64,000 nt of DNA, from positions 43,989,501 through 44,053,500 of the forward strand of contig CP114481.1 in assembly GCA_027186245.1 (NCBI GenBank), written 5' to 3'. This DNA is from Coriaria nepalensis (taxonomy: Eukaryota; Streptophyta; Magnoliopsida; Cucurbitales; Coriariaceae). The position numbers were made by a program, and so were the translations under genes. This document shows positions 26,294 to 40,259 of this stretch, one piece after another; the stretch's first letter is position 1; every line of letters starts with the position of its first letter. The notes beneath the pieces are model-generated. The model made no database searches and was not told the origin of the DNA. It saw only the letters and a list, made by a program, of their open reading frames with translations.

Positions 26294-27714
26294 CTTTGAA
26301 ATAAGTTATTGACTTGAAATGACTCATTGAAATGATTTTAAGGTTAAACGAATGCACACTTTCCTTGCATTGCTCATTTGCAAGTTATGCACAAAACTTG
26401 TGTTTGTTGTGCAAAAATAGAATTCGTTCGAATTGGTTTGAAAGAAGATATTGAGTTGAAATGACTCATTGAAATGATTTTAAGGTTAAACGAATGCACA
26501 CTTTCGTTGCATTGATCATTTGCAATTATGCACAAAACTTGTGTTTGTAGTGCAAAAATAGAATTCGTTCGAATTGCTTTGAAACAAGATATTGAGTTGA
26601 AATGACTCATTGAAATGATTTTAAGGTTAAACAAATGCACAGTTTCGTTGCATTGATCATTTGCAAGTTATGCACAAAACTTGTGTTTGTTGTGCAAAAA
26701 TAGAATTCGTTCGACTTGCTTTGAAAGAAGATATTGAGTTGAAATGACTCATTGAAATGATTTTAAGGTTAAACGAATGCACACTTTTCTTTGCATTGAT
26801 CATTTGCAAGTTATGCACAAAACTTGTGTTTGTAGTGCAAAAATAGAATTCGTTCGAATTGCTTTGAAAGAAGATATTGAGTTGAAATGACTCATTGAAA
26901 TGATTTTAAAGTTAAACGGAAGCACACTTTCGTTGCATTGATCATTTGCAAGTTATGCACAAAACTTGTGTTTGTAGTGCAAAAATAGAATTCGTTCCAC
27001 TTGCTTTGAAAGAAGATATTGACTTAAAATGACTCATTGCAACGATTTTAAGGTTAAACGAATGCACACTTTACCTGCATTGACCATTTGCAAGTTATGC
27101 ACAAAACTTGTGTTTGTTGTGCAAAAATAGAATTCGTTCGAATTGCTTTGAAAGAAGATATTGAGTTGAAATGACTTATTGAAATGATTTTAAGGTTAAA
27201 CGGATGCACACTTTTCTTTGCATTGATCATTTGCAAGTTATGCACAAAACTTGTGTTTGTAGTGCAAAAATAGAATTCGTTCGAATTGCTTTGAAAGAAG
27301 ATATTGAGTTGAAATGAGTCATTGAAATGATTTTATGGTTAAACGAATGGACACTTTCGTTGCATTGATCATTTGCAAGTTATGCACAAAACTTGTGTTT
27401 GTAGTGCAAAAATAGAATTCGTTCGAATTGCTTTGAAAGAAGATATTGAGTTGAAATGACTCATTGAAATGATTTTAAGGTTAAACGAATGCACAGTTTC
27501 GTTGCATTGATCATTTGCAAGTTTTGCACAAAACTTGAGCTTGTAGTGCAAAAATAAAATGCGTTCGACTTGCTTTGAAAAAAGATATTGAGTTGAAATG
27601 ACTCATTGAAATAATTTTAAGGTTAAACAAATGCACACTTTCGTTGCATTGATCATTTGCAAGTTATGCACAAAACTTGCGTTTGTAGTGCAAAAATAGA
27701 ATGCGTTCGACTTA
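26294..27714 (+). repeat. 1421-bp (10-monomer) higher-order unit, copy 1
   Basis: Private variants recur at exactly 1421 bp: TTGCTCATT, the 1-nt-deleted TTTGCAATTATG, GAAACAAG, TTTTAAAGTTAAACGG, GACTTAAAATG, GACTTATTG, ATGAGTC, CTTGAGC, TAAAATGCG with GAAAAAAG. The length of 1421 equals ten monomers, minus one base (CAATTATG), plus two bases (two TTTTCTTTGC monomers). Confidence 0.94.
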
Positions 27715-29135
27715 CTTTGAAATAAGTTATTGACTTGAAATGACTCATTGAAATGATTTTAAGGTTAAACGAATGCACACTTTCCTTGCATTGCTCATTT
27801 GCAAGTTATGCACAAAACTTGTGTTTGTTGTGCAAAAATAGAATTCGTTCGAATTGGTTTGAAAGAAGATATTGAGTTGAAATGACTCATTGAAATGATT
27901 TTAAGGTTAAACGAATGCACACTTTCGTTGCATTGATCATTTGCAATTATGCACAAAACTTGTGTTTGTAGTGCAAAAATAGAATTCGTTCGAATTGCTT
28001 TGAAACAAGATATTGAGTTGAAATGACTCATTGAAATGATTTTAAGGTTAAACAAATGCACAGTTTCGTTGCATTGATCATTTGCAAGTTATGCACAAAA
28101 CTTGTGTTTGTTGTGCAAAAATAGAATTCGTTCGACTTGCTTTGAAAGAAGATATTGAGTTGAAATGACTCATTGAAATGATTTTAAGGTTAAACGAATG
28201 CACACTTTTCTTTGCATTGATCATTTGCAAGTTATGCACAAAACTTGTGTTTGTAGTGCAAAAATAGAATTCGTTCGAATTGCTTTGAAAGAAGATATTG
28301 AGTTGAAATGACTCATTGAAATGATTTTAAAGTTAAACGGAAGCACACTTTCGTTGCATTGATCATTTGCAAGTTATGCACAAAACTTGTGTTTGTAGTG
28401 CAAAAATAGAATTCGTTCCACTTGCTTTGAAAGAAGATATTGACTTAAAATGACTCATTGCAACGATTTTAAGGTTAAACGAATGCACACTTTACCTGCA
28501 TTGACCATTTGCAAGTTATGCACAAAACTTGTGTTTGTTGTGCAAAAATAGAATTCGTTCGAATTGCTTTGAAAGAAGATATTGAGTTGAAATGACTTAT
28601 TGAAATGATTTTAAGGTTAAACGGATGCACACTTTTCTTTGCATTGATCATTTGCAAGTTATGCACAAAACTTGTGTTTGTAGTGCAAAAATAGAATTCG
28701 TTCGAATTGCTTTGAAAGAAGATATTGAGTTGAAATGAGTCATTGAAATGATTTTATGGTTAAACGAATGGACACTTTCGTTGCATTGATCATTTGCAAG
28801 TTATGCACAAAACTTGTGTTTGTAGTGCAAAAATAGAATTCGTTCGAATTGCTTTGAAAGAAGATATTGAGTTGAAATGACTCATTGAAATGATTTTAAG
28901 GTTAAACGAATGCACAGTTTCGTTGCATTGATCATTTGCAAGTTTTGCACAAAACTTGAGCTTGTAGTGCAAAAATAAAATGCGTTCGACTTGCTTTGAA
29001 AAAAGATATTGAGTTGAAATGACTCATTGAAATAATTTTAAGGTTAAACAAATGCACACTTTCGTTGCATTGATCATTTGCAAGTTATGCACAAAACTTG
29101 CGTTTGTAGTGCAAAAATAGAATGCGTTCGACTTA
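27715..29135 (+). repeat. 1421-bp (10-monomer) higher-order unit, copy 2
   Basis: Tandem copy of the preceding unit with no internal difference that I could see. Flank differences set the limits: G at 26293 versus A at 27714 on the left, and C at 27794 versus A at 29215 on the right. A fragment (CTTGAGC / GAAAAAAG monomers) recurs once more at 30352-30590. Confidence 0.94.
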
Positions 29136-32100
29136 CTTTGAAATAAGTTATTGACTTGAAATGACTCATTGAAATGATTTTAAGGTTAAACGAATGCACA
29201 CTTTCCTTGCATTGATCATTTGCAAGTTATGCACAAAACTTGTGTTTGTAGTGCAAAAATAGAATTCGTTCGACTTGCTTTGAAAGAAGATATTGAGTTG
29301 AAATGACTCATTGAAATTATTTTAAAGTTAAACGAATGCACACTTTACCTGCATTGATCATTTGCAAGTTATGCACAAAAGTTGTGTTTGTAGTGTAAAA
29401 ATAGAATTCGTTCGAATTGCTTTGAAAGAAGATATTGAGTTGAAATGACTCATTGAACTGATTTTAAGGTTAAACGAATGCACACTTTCTTTGCATTGAT
29501 CATTTGCAAGTTATGCACAAAACTTGTGTTTGTAGTGCAAAAATAGAATGCGTTCGACTTGCTTTGAAAGAAGATATTGACTTGAAATGACTCATTGAAA
29601 TGATTTTATGGTTAAACGAATGCACACTTTCGTTGCATTGATCATTTGCAAGTTATGCACAAAACTTGTGTTTGTAGTGCAAAAATTGAATGCGTTCGAC
29701 TTGCTTTGAAATAAGTTATTGACTTGAAATGACTCATTGAAATGATTTTAAGGTTAAACGAATGCACACTTTCCTTGCATTGATCATTTGCAAGTTATGC
29801 ACAAAACTTGTGTTTGTTGTGCAAAAATAGAATTCGTTCGAATTGCTTTGAAAGAAGATATTGAGTTGAAATGACTCATTGAAATGATTTTAAGGTTAAA
29901 CGAATGCACACTTTCGTTGCATTGATCATTTGCAAGTTATGCACAAAACTTGCGTTTGTAGTGCAAAAATAGAATGCGTTCGACTTGCTTTGAAATAAGT
30001 TATTGACTTGAAATGACTCATTGAAATGATTTTAAGGTTAAACGAATGCACACTTTCCTTGCATTGATCATTTGCAAGTTATGCACAAAACTTGTGTTTG
30101 TAGTGCAAAAATAGAATTCGTTCGACTTGCTTTGAAAGAAGATATTGAGTTGAAATGACTCATTGAAATGATTTTAAGGTTAAACGAATGCACACATTCC
30201 TTGCATTGATCATTTGCAAGTTATGCATAAAACTTGCGTTTGTAGTCGAAAAATAGAATGCGTTCGACTTGCTTTGAAATAAGTTATTGACTTGAAATGA
30301 CTCATTGAAATGATTTTAAGGTTAAACGAATGCACACTTTCCTTGCATTGATCATTTGCAAGTTATGCACAAAACTTGTGTTTGTAGTGCAAAAATAGAA
30401 TTCGTTCGAATTGCTTTGAAAGAAGATATTGAGTTGAAATGACTCATTGAAATGATTTTAAGGTTAAACGAATGCACAGTTTCGTTGCATTGATCATTTG
30501 CAAGTTTTGCACAAAACTTGAGCTTGTAGTGCAAAAATAAAATGCGTTCGACTTGCTTTGAAAAAAGATATTGAGTTGAAATGACTCATTGAAATAATTT
30601 TAAGGTTAAACGAATGCACACTTTCCTTGCATTGATCATTTGCAAGTTATGCACAAAACTTGTGTTTGTTGTGCAAAAATAGAATTCGTTCGAATTGCTT
30701 TGAAAGAAGATATTGAGTTGAAATGACTCATTGAAATGATTTTAAGGTTAAACGAATGCACACTTTCGTTGCATTGATCATTTGCAAATTATGCACAAAA
30801 CTTGCGTTTGTAGTGCAAAAATAGAATGCGTTCGACTTGCTTTGAAATAAGTTATTGACTTGAAATGACTCATTGAAATGATTTTAAGGTTAAACGAATG
30901 CACACTTTCCTTGCATTGATCATTTGCAAGTTATGCACAAAACTTGTGTTTGTAGTGCAAAAATAGAATTCGTTCGACTTGCTTTGAAAGAAGATATTGA
31001 GTTGAAATGACTCATTGAAATGATTTTAAGGTTAAACGAATGCACACTTTCGTTGCATTGATCATTTGCAAGTTATGCACAAAACTTGCGTTTGTAGTGC
31101 AAAAATAGCATGCGTTCGACTTGCTTTGAAATAACTTATTGACTTGAAATGACTCATTGAAATGATTTTAAGGTTAAACGAATGCACACTTTCCTTGCAT
31201 TGATCATTTGCAAGTTATGCACAAAACTTGTGTTTGTAGTGCAAAAATAGAATTCGTTCGACTTGCTTTGAAAGAAGATATTGAGTTGAAATGACTCATT
31301 GAAATTATTTTAAGGTTAAACGAATGCACACTTTCTTTGCATTGATCATTTGCAAGTTATGCACAAAACTTGTGTTTGTAGTGCAAAAATAGAATGCGTT
31401 CGACTTGCTTTGAAAGAAGATATTGACTTGAAATGACTCATTGAAATGATTTTATGGTTAAACGAATGCACACTTTCGTTGCATTGATCATTTGCAAGTT
31501 ATGCACAAAACTTGTGTTTGTAGTGCAAAAATAGAATGCGTTCGACTTGCTTTGAAATAAGTTATTGACTTGAAATGACTCATTGAAATGATTTTAAGGT
31601 TAAACGAATGCACACTTTCCTTGCATTGATCATTTGCAAGTTATGCACAAAACTTGTGTTTGTTGTGCAAAAATAGAATTCGTTCGAATTGCTTTGAAAG
31701 AAGATATTGAGTTGAAATGACTCATTGAAATGATTTTAAGGTTAAACAAATGCACACTTTCGTTGCATTGATCATTTGCAAGTTATGCACAAAACTTGCG
31801 TTTGTAGTGCAAAAATAGAATGCGTTCGACTTACTTTGAAATAAGTTATTGACTTGAAATGACTCATTGAAATGATTTTAAGGTTAAACGAATGCACACT
31901 TTCCTTGCATTGATCATTTGCAAGTTATGCACAAAACTTGTGTTTGTAGTGCAAAAATAGAATTCGTTCGACTTGCTTTGAAAGAAGATATTGAGTTGAA
32001 ATGACTCATTGAAATGATTTTAAGGTTAAACGAATGCACACATTCCTTGCATTGTTCATTTGCAAGTTATGCATAAAACTTGCGTTTGTAGTCGAAAAAT

Positions 32101-34164
32101 AGAATGCGTTCGACTTGCTTTGAAATAAGTTATTGACTTGAAATGACTCATTGAAATGATTTTAAGGTTAAACGAATGCACACTTTCCTTGCATTGATCA
32201 TTTGCAAGTTATGCACAAAACTTGTGTTTGTAGTGCAAAAATAGAATTCGTTCGAATTGCTTTGAAAGAAGATATTGAGTTGAAATGACTCATTGAACTG
32301 ATTTTAAGGATAAACGAATGCACACTTTCCTTGCATTGATCATTTGCAATTTATGCAGAAAACTTGTGTTTGTAGTGCAAAAATTGAATGCGTTCGACTT
32401 GCTTTGAAAGAAGATATTGACTTGAAATGACTCATTGAAATGATTTTAAGGTTAAACGAATGCACACTTTCCTTGCATTGATCATTTGCAAGTTATGCAC
32501 AAAACTTGTGTTTGTAGTGCAAAAATAGAATTCGTTCGACTTGCTTTGAAAGAAGATATTGAGTTGAAATGACTCATTGAAATGATTTTAAGCTTAAATG
32601 AATGCACACTTTCCTTGCATTGATCATTTGCAAGTTATGCAGAAAACTTGTGTTTGTTGTGCATAAATAGAATTCGTTCGAATTTCTTTGAAAGAAGATA
32701 TTGAGTTGAAATGACTCATTGAAATGATTTTAAGGTTAAACGAATGCACACATTCCTTGCATTGATCATTTTCAAGTTATGCATTAGACTTGCGTTTCTA
32801 GTCCAAAAATAGAATGCGTTCGACTTGCTTTGAAATAAGTTATTGACTTGAAATGACTCATTGAAATGATTTTAAGGTTAAACGAATGCACACTTTCCTT
32901 GCATTGATCATTTGCAATTTATGCACAAAACTTGTGTTTGTAGTGCAAAAATTGAATGCGTTCGACTTGCTTTGAAAGAAGATATTGACTTGAAATGACT
33001 CATTGAAATGATTTTAAGGTTAAACGAATGCACACTTTCCTTGCATTGATCATTTGCAAGTTATGCACAAAACTTGTGTTTGTAGTGCAAAAATAGAATT
33101 CATTCTACTTGCTTTGAAAGAAGATATTGAGTTGAAATGACTCATTGAAATGATTTTAAGGTTAAACGAATGCACACTTTCCTTGCATTGATCATTTGCA
33201 AGTTATGCACAAAACCTGTGTTTGTAGTGCAAAAATAGAATTCGTTCGACTTGCTTTGAAAAAAGATATTGAGTTGAAATGACTCATTAAATTATTTTAA
33301 GGTTAAACGAATGCACACTTTCCTTGCATTGATCATTTGCAAGTTATGCACAAAACTTGTGTTTGTTGTGCAAAAATATAATTCGTTCGAATTGCTTTGA
33401 AAGAAGATATTGAGTTGAAATGACTCATTGAATTGATTTTAAGGTTAAACGAATGCACACTTTCCTTGCATTGATCATTTGCAAGTTATGCACAAAACTT
33501 GTGTTTGTAGTGCAAAAATAGAATTCGTTCGAATTGCTTTGAAAGAAGATATTGAGTTGAAATGACTCATTGAAATGATTTTAAGGTTAAACGAATGGAC
33601 ACTTTCCTTCCATTGATCATTTGCAAGTTATGCACAAAACCTGTGTTTGTAGTGCAAAAATAGAATTCGTTCCACTTGCTTTGGAATAAGTTATTGACTT
33701 CGACTGACTCATTGCAATGATTTTAAAGTTAAACGAATGCACACTTTACCTGCATTGATCATTTGCAAGTTAAGCACAAAAGTTGTGTTTGTAGTGAAAA
33801 AATAGAATTCATCCGAATTGCTTTGAAAGAAGATATTGAGTTGAAATGCCTCATTGAACTGATTTTAAGGTTAAACGAATGCACACTTTCCTTGCATTGA
33901 TCATTTGCAATTTATGCACAAAACTTATGTTTTTAGTGCAAAAATAGAATGTGTTCGACTTGCTTTGAAATAAGTTATTGACTTGAAATGACTCATTGAA
34001 ATGATTTTAAGGTTAAATGAATGCACACTTTCCTTGCATTGATCATTTGCAAGTTATGCACAAAACTTGTGTTTGTTGTGCAAAAATAGAATTCGTTCGA
34101 ATTGCTTTGAAAGAAGATATTGAGTTGAAATGACTGATTGAAATGATTTTAAGGTTAAACGAAT
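29136..34164 (+). repeat. Dimer-dominated stretch (alternating 142-bp classes, 284-bp period)
   Basis: Monomers beginning GAATTC with GATATTGAG alternate with monomers beginning GAATGC with GTTATTGAC. The clearest run is from about 29.7 to 32.4 kb (GAATTC at 30685, 30967, 31250; GAATGC-type starts at 30825, 31108, 31392). Other variants are GCATAAAACTTGCG with TCGAAAAATAG and, from 32.4 kb on, GCATTAGAC and TTTGGAATAAG. Divergence between monomers rises after about 32.3 kb. Confidence 0.85.
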
Positions 34165-35485
34165 GCACACATTCCTTGCATTGATCATTTGCAAGTTATG
34201 CATTAAACTTGCGTTTATAGTCCAAAAATAGAGTGCGTTCGACTTGCTTTGAAATAAGTTATTGACTTCAAATGACTCATTGAAATGATTTTAAGGTTAA
34301 ACGAATGCACACTTTCCTTGCATTGATCATTTCCAAGTTATGCAAAAAACTTGTGTTTGTAGTGCAAAAATAGAATTCGTTCGACTTGCTTTGAAAGAAG
34401 ATATTGAGTTGAAATGACTCATTGAAATGATTTTAAGGTTAAACGAATGCACACATTCCTTGCATTGATCATTTGCAAGTTATGCATAAAACTTGCGTTT
34501 GTAGTCGAAAAATAGAATGCGTTCGACTTGCTTTGAAATAAGTTATTGACTTGAAATGACTCATTGAAATGATTTTTAGGTTAAACGAATGCACACTTTC
34601 CTTGCATTGATCATTTGCAAGTTATGCACAAAACTTGTGTTTGTAGTGCAAAAATAGAATTCGTTCGAATTGCTTTCAAAGAAGATATTGAGTTGAAATG
34701 ACTCATTGAAATAATTTTAAGGTTAAACGAATGCACACTTTCCTTGCATTGATCATTTGCAAGTTATGCACAAAACTTGTGTTTGTTGTGCAAAAATAGA
34801 ATTCGTTCGAATTGCTTTGAAAGAAGATATTGAGTTGAAATGACTCATTGAAATGATTTTAAGGTTAAACGAATGCAGACTTTCGTTGCATTGATCATTT
34901 GCAAATTATGCACAAAACTTGCGTTTGTAGTGCAAAAATAGAATGCGTTCGACTTGCTTTGAAATAAGTTATTGACTTGAAATTACTCATTGAAATGATT
35001 TTAAGGTTAAACGAATGCACACTTTCGTTGCATTGATCATTTGCAAGTTATGCACAAAACTTGTGTTTGTAGTGCAAAAATAGAATTCGTTCGACTTGCT
35101 TTGAAGAAGATATTGAGTTGAAATGACTCATTGAAATGATTTTAAGGTTAAACAAATGCACACTTTCGTTGCATTGATCATTTGCAAGTTATGCACAAAA
35201 CTTGCGTTTGTAGTGCAAAAATAGAATGCGTTCGACTTGCTTTGAAATAACTTATTGACTTGAAATGACTCATTGAAATGATTTTAAGGTTAAACGAATG
35301 CACACTTTCCTTGCGTTGATCAGTTGCAAGTTATGCACAAAACTTGTGTTTGTAGTGGAAAAATAGAATTCGTTCGAATTGCTTTGAAAGAAGATATTGA
35401 GTTGAAATGACTCATTGAAATGATTTTAAGGTTAAATGAATGGACACTTTCCTTGCATTGATCATTTGCAAGTTATGCACAAAAC
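34165..35485 (+). repeat. Block E, copy 1 (partner 36293-37614)
   Basis: Offset 2128 bp (15 monomers), rising to 2129 after a 1-nt deletion near 35105 (TTTGAAGAAG). Shared markers are CATTAAAC (34201/36329), CAAAAAAC (34343/36471), GCAGAC (34875/37003) and TTGCGTTGATCAG (35311/37440). Confidence 0.9.
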
Positions 35486-36292
35486 CTGTGTTTGTAGTGC
35501 AAAAATAGAATTCGTTCCACTTGCTTTGAAATAAGTTATTGACTTGGACTGACTCATTGCAATGATTTTAAGGTTAAACGAATGCACACTTTACCTGCAT
35601 TGATCATTTGCAAGTTATGCACAAAAGTTGTGTTTGTAGTGAAAAAATAGAATTCGTTCGAATTGCTTTGAAAGAAGATATTGAGTTGAAATGACTCATT
35701 GAAATGATTTTAAGGTTAAACGAATGGACACTTTCCTTGCATTGATCATTTGCAAGTTATGCACAAAACCTGTGTTTGTAGTGCAAAAATAGAATTCGTT
35801 CCACTTGCTTTGGAATAAGTTATTGACTTCGACTGACTCATTGCAATGATTTTAAAGTTAAACGAATGCACACTTTACCTGCATTGATCATTTGCAAGTT
35901 ATGCACAAAAGTTGTGTTTGTAGTGCAAAAATAGAATTCGTTCGAATTACTTTGAAATAAGATATTGACTGGAAATGATTCATTGAAATGATTTTAAGGT
36001 TAAACGAATGCACACTTTCCTTGCATTGATCATTTGCAATTTATGCACAAAACTTGTGTTGTAGTGCAAAAATTGAATGCGTTCGACTTGCTTTGAAAGA
36101 AGATATTGAGTTGAAATGACTCATTGAAATGATTTTAAGGTTAAACGAATGCACACTTTCGTTGCATTGATCATTTGCAAATTATGCACAAAACTTGCGT
36201 TTGTAGTGCAAAAATAGAATGCGTTCGACTTGCTTTGAAATAAGTTATTGACTTGAAATTACTCATTGAAATGATTTTAAGGTTAAACGAAT
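35486..36292 (+). repeat. Satellite monomers between block E copies
   Basis: About 5.7 monomers with ACCTGTG, TTTGGAATAAG, CTTCGACTGAC, TTTACCTGC and ATGATTCATTG variants. The same variants occur near 33.6, 38.3 and 42.3 kb. Confidence 0.88.
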
Positions 36293-37614
36293 GCACACAT
36301 TCCTTGCATTGATCATTTGCAAGTTATGCATTAAACTTGCGTTTATAGTCCAAAAATAGAGTGCGTTCGACTTGCTTTGAAATAAGTTATTGACTTCAAA
36401 TGACTCATTGAAATGATTTTAAGGTTAAACGAATGCACACTTTCCTTGCATTGATCATTTGCAAGTTATGCAAAAAACTTGTGTTTGTAGTGCAAAAATA
36501 GAATTCGTTCGACTTGCTTTGAAAGAAGATATTGAGTTAAAATGACTCATTGAAATGATTTTAAGGTTAAACGAATGCACACATTCCTTGCATTGATCAT
36601 TTGCAAGTTATGCATAAAACTTGCGTTTGTAGTCGAAAAATAGAATGCGTTCGACTTGCTTTGAAATAAGTTATTGACTTGAAATGACTCATTGAAATGA
36701 TTTTAAGGTTAAACGAATGCACACTTTCCTTGCATTGATCATTTGCAAGTTATGCACAAAACTTGTGTTTGTAGTGCAAAAATAGAATTCGTTCGAATTG
36801 CTTTGAAAGAAGATATTGAGTTGAAATGACTCATTGAAATAATTTTAAGGTTAAACGAATGCACACTTTCCTTGCATTGATCATTTGCAAGTTATGCACA
36901 AAACTTGTGTTTGTTGTGCAAAAATAGAATTCGTTCGAATTGCTTTGAAAGAAGATATTGAGTTGAAATGACTCATTGAAATGATTTTAAGGTTAAACGA
37001 ATGCAGACTTTCGTTGCATTGATCATTTGCAAATTATGCACAAAACTTGCGTTTGTAGTGCAAAAATAGAATGCGTTCGACTTGCTTTGAAATAAGTTAT
37101 TGACTTGAAATTACTCATTGAAATGATTTTAAGGTTAAACGAATGCACACTTTCGTTGCATTGATCATTTGCAAGTTATGCACAAAACTTGTGTTTGTAG
37201 TGCAAAAATAGAATTCGTTCGACTTGCTTTGAAAGAAGATATTGAGTTGAAATGACTCATTGAAATGATTTTAAGGTTAAACAAATGCACACTTTCGTTG
37301 CATTGATCATTTGCAAGTTATGCACAAAACTTGCGTTTGTAGTGCAAAAATAGAATGCTTTCGACTTGCTTTGAAATAACTTATTGACTTGAAAAGACTC
37401 ATTGAAATGATTTTAAGGTTAAACGAATGCACACTTTCCTTGCGTTGATCAGTTGCAAGTTATGCACAAAACTTGTGTTTGTAGTGGAAAAATAGAATTC
37501 GTTCGAATTGCTTTGAAAGAAGATATTGAGTTGAAATGACTCATTGAAATGATTTTAAGGTTAAATGAATGGACACTTTCCTTGCATTGATCATTTGCAA
37601 GTTATGCACAAAAC
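36293..37614 (+). repeat. Block E, copy 2 (partner 34165-35485)
   Basis: Same marker order as copy 1, ending where ACTTGTG replaces ACCTGTG. Private changes include GCTTTCGACTT near 37357 and GAAAAGACTC near 37390. Confidence 0.9.
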
Positions 37615-38133
37615 TTGTGTTTGTAGTGCAAAAATAGAATTCGTTTGAATTGCTTTGAAAGAAGATATTGAGTTGAAATGACTCATTGAAATGATTTTAA
37701 GGTTAAATGAATGCACACTTTCGTTGCATTGATCATTTGCAAGTTATGCACAAAACTTGTGTTTGTAGTGCAAAAATAGAATTCGTTCGACTTGCTTTGA
37801 AAGAAGATATTGAGTTGAAATGACTCATTGAAATGATTTTAAGGTTAAACAAATGCACACTTTCGTTGCATTGATCATTTGCAAGTTATGGACAAAACTT
37901 GCGTTTGTAGTGAAAAAATAGAATGCTTTCGACTTGCTTTGAAATAACTTATTGACTTGAAATGACTCATTGAAATGATTTTAAGGTTAAACGAATGCAC
38001 ACTTTCCTTGCGTTGATCAGTTGCAAGTTATGCACAAAACTTGTGTTTGTAGTGGAAAAATAGAATTCGTTCGAATTGCTTTGAAAGAAGATATTGAGTT
38101 GAAATGACTCATTGAAATGATTTTAAGGTTAAA
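37135..38133 (+). repeat. 568-bp (4-monomer) local duplication
   Basis: AAACAAATG at 37279 and 37847, and TTGCGTTGATCAG at 37440 and 38008, are each 568 bp apart. About 430 bp match between the two copies (37135-37565 and 37703-38133). Confidence 0.82.
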
Positions 38134-40259
38134 CGAATGCACACTTTACCTGCATTGATCATTTGCAAGTTATGCACAGAAGTTGTGTTTGTAGTGAAAA
38201 AATAGAATTCGTTCGAATTGCTTTGAAAGAAGATATTGAGTTGAAATGACTCATTGAAATGATTTTAAGGTTAAACGAATGGACACTTTCCTTGCATTGA
38301 TCATTTGCAAGTTATGCACAAAACCTGTGTTTGTAGTGCAAAAATAGAATTCGTTCCACTTGCTTTGGAATAAGTTATTCACTTCGACTGACTCATTGCA
38401 ATGATTTTAAAGTTAAACGAATGCACACTTTACCTGCATTGATCATTTGCAAGTTATGCACAAAAGTTGTGTTTGTAGTGCAAAAATAGAATTCGTTCGA
38501 ATTACTTTGAAATAAGATATTGACTGGAAATGATTCATTGAAATGATTTTAAGGTTAAACGAATGCACACTTTCCTTGCATTGATCATTTGCAATTTATG
38601 CACAAAACTTGTGTTTGTAGTGCAAAAATAGAATTCGTTCGTATTGCTTTGAAAGAAGATATTGAGTTGAAATGACTCATTGAAATAATTTTAAGGTTAA
38701 ACGAATGCACACTTTCCTTGCATTGATCATTTGCAAGTTATGCACAAAACTTGTGTTTGTTGTGCAAAAATAGAATTCGTTCGAATTGCTTTGAAAGAAG
38801 ATATTGAGTTGAAATGACTCATTGAAATGATTTTAAGGTTAAACGAATGCAGACTTTCGTTGCATTGATCATTTGCAAATTATGCACAAAACTTGCGTTT
38901 GTAGTGCAAAAATAGAATGCGTTCGACTTGCTTTGAAATAAGTTATTGACTTGAAATGACTCATTGAAATGATTTTAAGGTTAAACGAATGCACACTTTC
39001 CTTGCATTGATCATTTGCAAGTTATGCACAAAACTTGTGTTTGTAGTGCAAAAATAGAATTCGTTCGAATTGCTTTGAAAGAAGATATTGAGTTGAAATG
39101 ACTCATTGAAATAATTTTAAGGTTAAACGAATGCACACTTTCGTTGCATTGATCATTTGCAAGTTATGCACAAAACTTGTGTTTGTTGTGCAAAAATAGA
39201 ATTCGTTCGAATTGCTTTGAAAGAAGATATTGAGTTGAAATGACTCATTGAAATGATTTTAAGGTTAAACGAATGCAGACTTTCGTTGCATTGATCATTT
39301 GCAAATTATGCACAAAACTTGCGTTTGTAGTGCAAAAATAGAATGCGTTCGACTTGCTTTGAAATAAGTTATTGACTTGAAATGACTCATTGAAATAATT
39401 TTAAGGTTAAACGAATGCACACTTTCCTTGCATTGATCATTTGCAAGTTATGCACAAAACTTGTGTTTGTTGTGCAAAAATAGAATTCGTTCGAATTGCT
39501 TTGAAAGAAGATATTGAGTTGAAATGACTCATTGAAATGATTTTAAGGTTAAACGAATGCAGACTTTCGTTGCATTGATCATTTGCAAATTATGCACAAA
39601 ACTTGCGTTTGTAGTGCAAAAATAGAATGCGTTCGACTTGCTTTGAAATAAGTTATTGACTTGAAATGACTCATTGAAATGATTTTAAGGTTAAACGAAT
39701 GCACACTTTCCTTGCATTGATCATTTGCAAGTTATGCACAAAACTTGTGTTTGTAGTGCAAAAATAGAATTCGTTCGAATTGCTTTGAAAGAAGATATTG
39801 AGTTGAAATGACTCATTGAAATAATTTTAAGGTTAAACGAATGCACACTTTCCTTGCATTGATCATTTGCAAGTTATGCACAAAACTTGTGTTTGTAGTG
39901 CAAAAATAGAATTCGTTCGACTTGCTTTGAAAGAAGATATTGAGTTGAAATGACTCATTGAAATGATTTTAAGGTTAAACGAATGCACACTTTCGTTGCA
40001 TTGATCATTTGCAAATTATGCACAAAACTTGCGTTTGTAGTGCAAAAATAGAATGCGTTCGACTTGCTTTGAAATAAGTTATTGACTTGAAATTACTCAT
40101 TGAAATGATTTTAAGGTTAAACGAATGCACACATTTCTTGCATTGATCATTTGCAAGTTATGCATTAAACTTGCGTTTATAGTCCAAAAATAGAGTGCGT
40201 TCGACTTGCTTTGAAATAACTTATTGACTTGAAATGACTCATTGAAATGATTTTAAGCT
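38134..40259 (+). repeat. Local dimer/trimer expansion marked by GCAGACTTTCG
   Basis: The rare GCAGAC variant, coupled to TTTGCAAATTATGC and CTTGCG, sits at 38849, 39275 and 39559, that is 426 and then 284 bp apart. The segment around 38280-38630 matches 42250-42600 at offset 3976 (28 monomers; CTTCGACTG at 38383/42359). CATTAAAC at 40163 links back to 36329 (27 monomers). Confidence 0.85.

Noticed and set aside
2356..30534. Recurrent minus-strand open frames of 60-88 codons (for example 2356-2538, 4344-4526, 26374-26640)
   Set aside because: They are read-through of satellite monomers. 142 leaves remainder 1 on division by 3, so the frame rotates each monomer and stops close it after about 1.3 monomers. 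The translations are repetitive, have no domain, and occur wherever variant bases happen to remove stops. I do not annotate them as genes.
31107..31112. Isolated GCATGC in place of GAATGC
   Set aside because: A single private base change in one monomer, without recurrence or structural consequence.
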